DNA of 64,000 nt from Dendrophyllia cribrosa (lineage: Eukaryota > Cnidaria > Anthozoa > Scleractinia > Dendrophylliidae), in NCBI GenBank assembly GCA_024195265.1, contig JAJLRJ010000006.1, forward strand, positions 27,012,270 through 27,076,269, given 5' to 3'. The translations under genes and the position numbers were made by a program. Each line of letters begins with the position of its first letter. The stretch's first letter is position 1. The notes below the pieces were generated by a model that saw nothing but the letters and a program-made list of their open reading frames with translations, was not told the origin of the DNA and searched no databases. Positions 62,479 through 64,000 of this stretch are shown in pieces.

Positions 62479-62946
62479 ATGACCACACCACTCGAGACGA
62501 TCACTGAAGAAACTCCAACTCCAACTCCAACACCTGACCGTGTTACCTCTGAGACACCTAAAACAAAGCCTTCAACAGAAAAGAACCCCGGCCGTGTTGC
62601 TTCCGGTAAAAGGCTAGCAGAACGCAACCGCATGGCCCGGGAAGCAAAAAAAAAAGGCGCAAGCACAAAAGCCTGCACCCTCAACAAGTGAAAACAATTC
62701 TCCAACAAGTGACACAAAAAGTGACAGCAACAGCAACAGCAACTCAATCGTTTATATTCTGGGGGTTGGTGGGTTGATTGTCTCTGCTGCTGGTGTTTAT
62801 TACCAGCGCGATGCTATAATGCAAAGGTTTGGGAGAAAATCAAACACACCACCAGCAAACACAACCGCGACAACCCCCGATGCAACACCACCAACAACAC
62901 CCCCATCTCGAATTCCGGTAAGACAAGTAATAAAAAATATGGAATA
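62479..62946 (+). CDS. Basic N-terminal / membrane C-terminal protein, split by an A-run (EVE-B)
   Basis: Start at ATG 62479 after CACATATATACAGG. Thr/Pro-rich then basic (SGKRLAERNRMAREAKKK). Ten A follow, and this frame stops at 62691. In another frame from the A-run to 62946 the strand encodes a Ser/Asn linker, a membrane segment (YILGVGGLIVSAAGVYYQRD) and a Thr/Pro tail. The gene at 6856-7297 has the same structure and the same one-base excess in its A-run. See the finding on shared slippage. Confidence 0.6.
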
Positions 62947-62989
62947 AAAAAACATATATATACTGACCATGAATCCTTTCCAAGCTTAG

Positions 62990-63160
62990 ATGAATTCTGC
63001 TGCAATCGGAGGTGTGGTTTTTCTTTGGTTTGGACTTTCTTCGGTCGCCTTTGATACAGTTTGCGGTTTAGCCGTGAATAGGCATAACAGACCCGAGCCC
63101 GAGTCTGAGTCTGAGTCTGAGTCAGTGGACGAGGTCGAGGAGCCCCGAGTCCGAGTCTGA
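62990..63160 (+). CDS. Tiny membrane protein with acidic repeat tail, EVE-B
   Basis: 56 residues from ATG 62990. One hydrophobic segment (AAIGGVVFLWFGLSSVAF), then PEPESESESESE. A 6-codon ORF (ATG 62969 to TAG) sits between the late-type box and this start and ends one base before it. After the stop at 63160 the tail repeat continues in other frames, so the gene may once have been longer. EVE-A homologue at 6688-6831. Confidence 0.5.
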   Translation: MNSAAIGGVVFLWFGLSSVAFDTVCGLAVNRHNRPEPESESESESVDEVEEPRVRV

Positions 63161-63345
63161 TTCGAGGAACCCCGAGTCCGATTCGAGGAACCCCGAGTCC
63201 GATTCGAGGAACCCCGAGTTCGAGTCGAGGAGCCCCGAGTTCGAGTCGAGGAGCCCCGAGTCCGAGTCGAGGAGCCACGAGTCCGAGCCCGAGGTCGAGG
63301 CAGAGGCCGAGGTCGAGGCAGAGGTCGAGTCTGAGTCAGGAAAAT
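63085..63345 (+). repeat. Hexamer and 21 bp tandem repeats in the acidic tail
   Basis: GAGTCT units (63095-63125), then about six units of GAGGAACCCCGAGTCCGATT, then GAGGTCGAGGCA units. In different frames they read as Ser-Glu, Arg-Gly or Glu-Pro-Arg repeats. Confidence 0.8.
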
Positions 63346-63377
63346 AAAAAAAATCATATGTATACTGCACACAAACC

Positions 63378-63599
63378 ATGTCTGACAACAAACTTGTAAA
63401 GTCGATCCTCGACGCCGCAACAATCACTGGCCTTGTCGCTGGTATTGGTTGGATTGGGAAAAAGACCATCAAAGAAAACTTAACTGCCGACCCCAGTGCA
63501 AGCTTGATGAATTACGTCAAGTTCACAGCCGTCATGGCTGGCACCATCGCGCTGAAGAGATATCTCGAGGACCAGAAAATCCTCCCAGACAACTTATAA
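63378..63599 (+). CDS. Small membrane protein, EVE-B
   Basis: 73 residues, intact, ATG 63378 after CATATGTATACTGC. MSDNKLVKSILDAATITGLV, then a Gly-rich hydrophobic stretch, a charged loop (KKTIKENLTADPS), a second hydrophobic stretch (YVKFTAVMAGTIAL) and LEDQKIL. Two short membrane segments are likely. Homologous to 4385-4687. Unknown function. Confidence 0.6.
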   Translation: MSDNKLVKSILDAATITGLVAGIGWIGKKTIKENLTADPSASLMNYVKFTAVMAGTIALKRYLEDQKILPDNL

Positions 63600-63616
63600 A
63601 ACCATATGTATACACA

Positions 63617-64000
63617 ATGGCTTCGATCGCAATAATGGCTCTTGGCGCTGTTCTCAATGCTGCAGCTTTCACGGGCGGCAATTATCTCGCGAAATATCTG
63701 TCTGGTGATAACGGAAAGGCAGCAATGGATGAGAAAATCCGTCACGACCACGCCCTTGAACAATACCAAGCGGCTTACGTCAAATACCAGAAGGACCGCA
63801 CCAAGCTCCTCGACTGGATTGCAGCCAATGATCGGAAGGAACACCAAGCTAGCAAAAACTTCCAAACCACTGACCAAGCCCTGGTCTTGTATAACCAGAT
63901 GCACCAAACACAACCAGATATACAAATCAAAGACAACAAAGAGCCTGTCTTCTCGGACTTCTATAAGCCCAGTCGACAACAGCAGAATGGCGAACTTGCG
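63617..64000 (+). CDS. Virion protein with N-terminal membrane segment, runs off the window
   Basis: ATG 63617 after CATATGTATACACA. The first 30 residues are hydrophobic (AIMALGAVLNAAAFTGGNYL), then a charged helical region (HDHALEQYQAAYVKYQKDR; LDWIAANDRKEHQ), then PVFSDFYKPS near the window end. The frame is open to base 64000. In EVE-A only its first codons survive (4392-4440). The family is unnamed to me but clearly belongs to this virus group. A membrane-attached virion role is inferred. Confidence 0.6.
   Translation, partial: MASIAIMALGAVLNAAAFTGGNYLAKYLSGDNGKAAMDEKIRHDHALEQYQAAYVKYQKDRTKLLDWIAANDRKEHQASKNFQTTDQALVLYNQMHQTQPDIQIKDNKEPVFSDFYKPSRQQQNGELA

Noticed and set aside
62814..63472. 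Minus-strand Ser/Arg/Thr repeat proteins
   Set aside because: Translations of the 21 bp and hexamer repeats on the wrong strand; no promoter box on that strand.

Overview
This is a window of animal nuclear DNA, most likely from a scleractinian coral or a close anthozoan. No host ribosomal or housekeeping gene is present to prove that. The assignment rests on intron-containing discoidin (F5/8 type C) exons, the mix of Penelope-like, CR1/L2-like, RTE-like, Crypton, Harbinger and hAT/P-type elements, and many short palindromic MITEs of kinds I associate with coral genomes.

Layout. (1) 1-4.1 kb is a decayed Maverick/Polinton: the end of a chromodomain integrase, two small genes, and a protein-primed type B DNA polymerase that has an internal deletion and a palindromic MITE inside it. 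(2) 4.39-18.4 kb is endogenous virus A (EVE-A), read right to left. It is a decayed Polinton-like or small NCLDV-related virus with a YqaJ-type exonuclease, a VLTF3-like late transcription factor, a major capsid protein, a packaging ATPase and several membrane or coiled-coil virion proteins. A Penelope-like element and a LINE have inserted into it. (3) 18.4-51.5 kb is host DNA. Three minus-strand exons (49.36-49.04, 40.04-39.90 and 34.29-33.97 kb) encode tandem F5/8 type C domains. The introns and flanks are filled with transposon remains, including a 5 kb foldback element, inverted minisatellites and a hammerhead-bearing palindrome. (4) 51.5-64.0 kb is endogenous virus B (EVE-B), read left to right and running off the window. 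It is a second, better preserved and clearly diverged member of the same virus family.

How the viral genes fit together. In both copies one end holds genes for DNA processing and transcription (zinc-finger or small basic proteins, YqaJ exonuclease, VLTF3-like factor). The rest holds virion genes: coiled-coil membrane protein, penton-like minor capsid, large tail-anchored protein, major capsid, ATPase and a run of small membrane proteins. Two promoter types match this split. DNA/transcription genes carry a CAATTGAA box about 25-45 bp before the ATG. Virion genes carry a TATATAC box just before the ATG. This is what an early/late transcription programme would look like, with the VLTF3-like gene under the early box. 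No polymerase or integrase is visible in either copy, though EVE-B is cut by the window edge and EVE-A is truncated. The two copies differ in their accessory genes at the early end, so they look like separate integrations rather than a host duplication.
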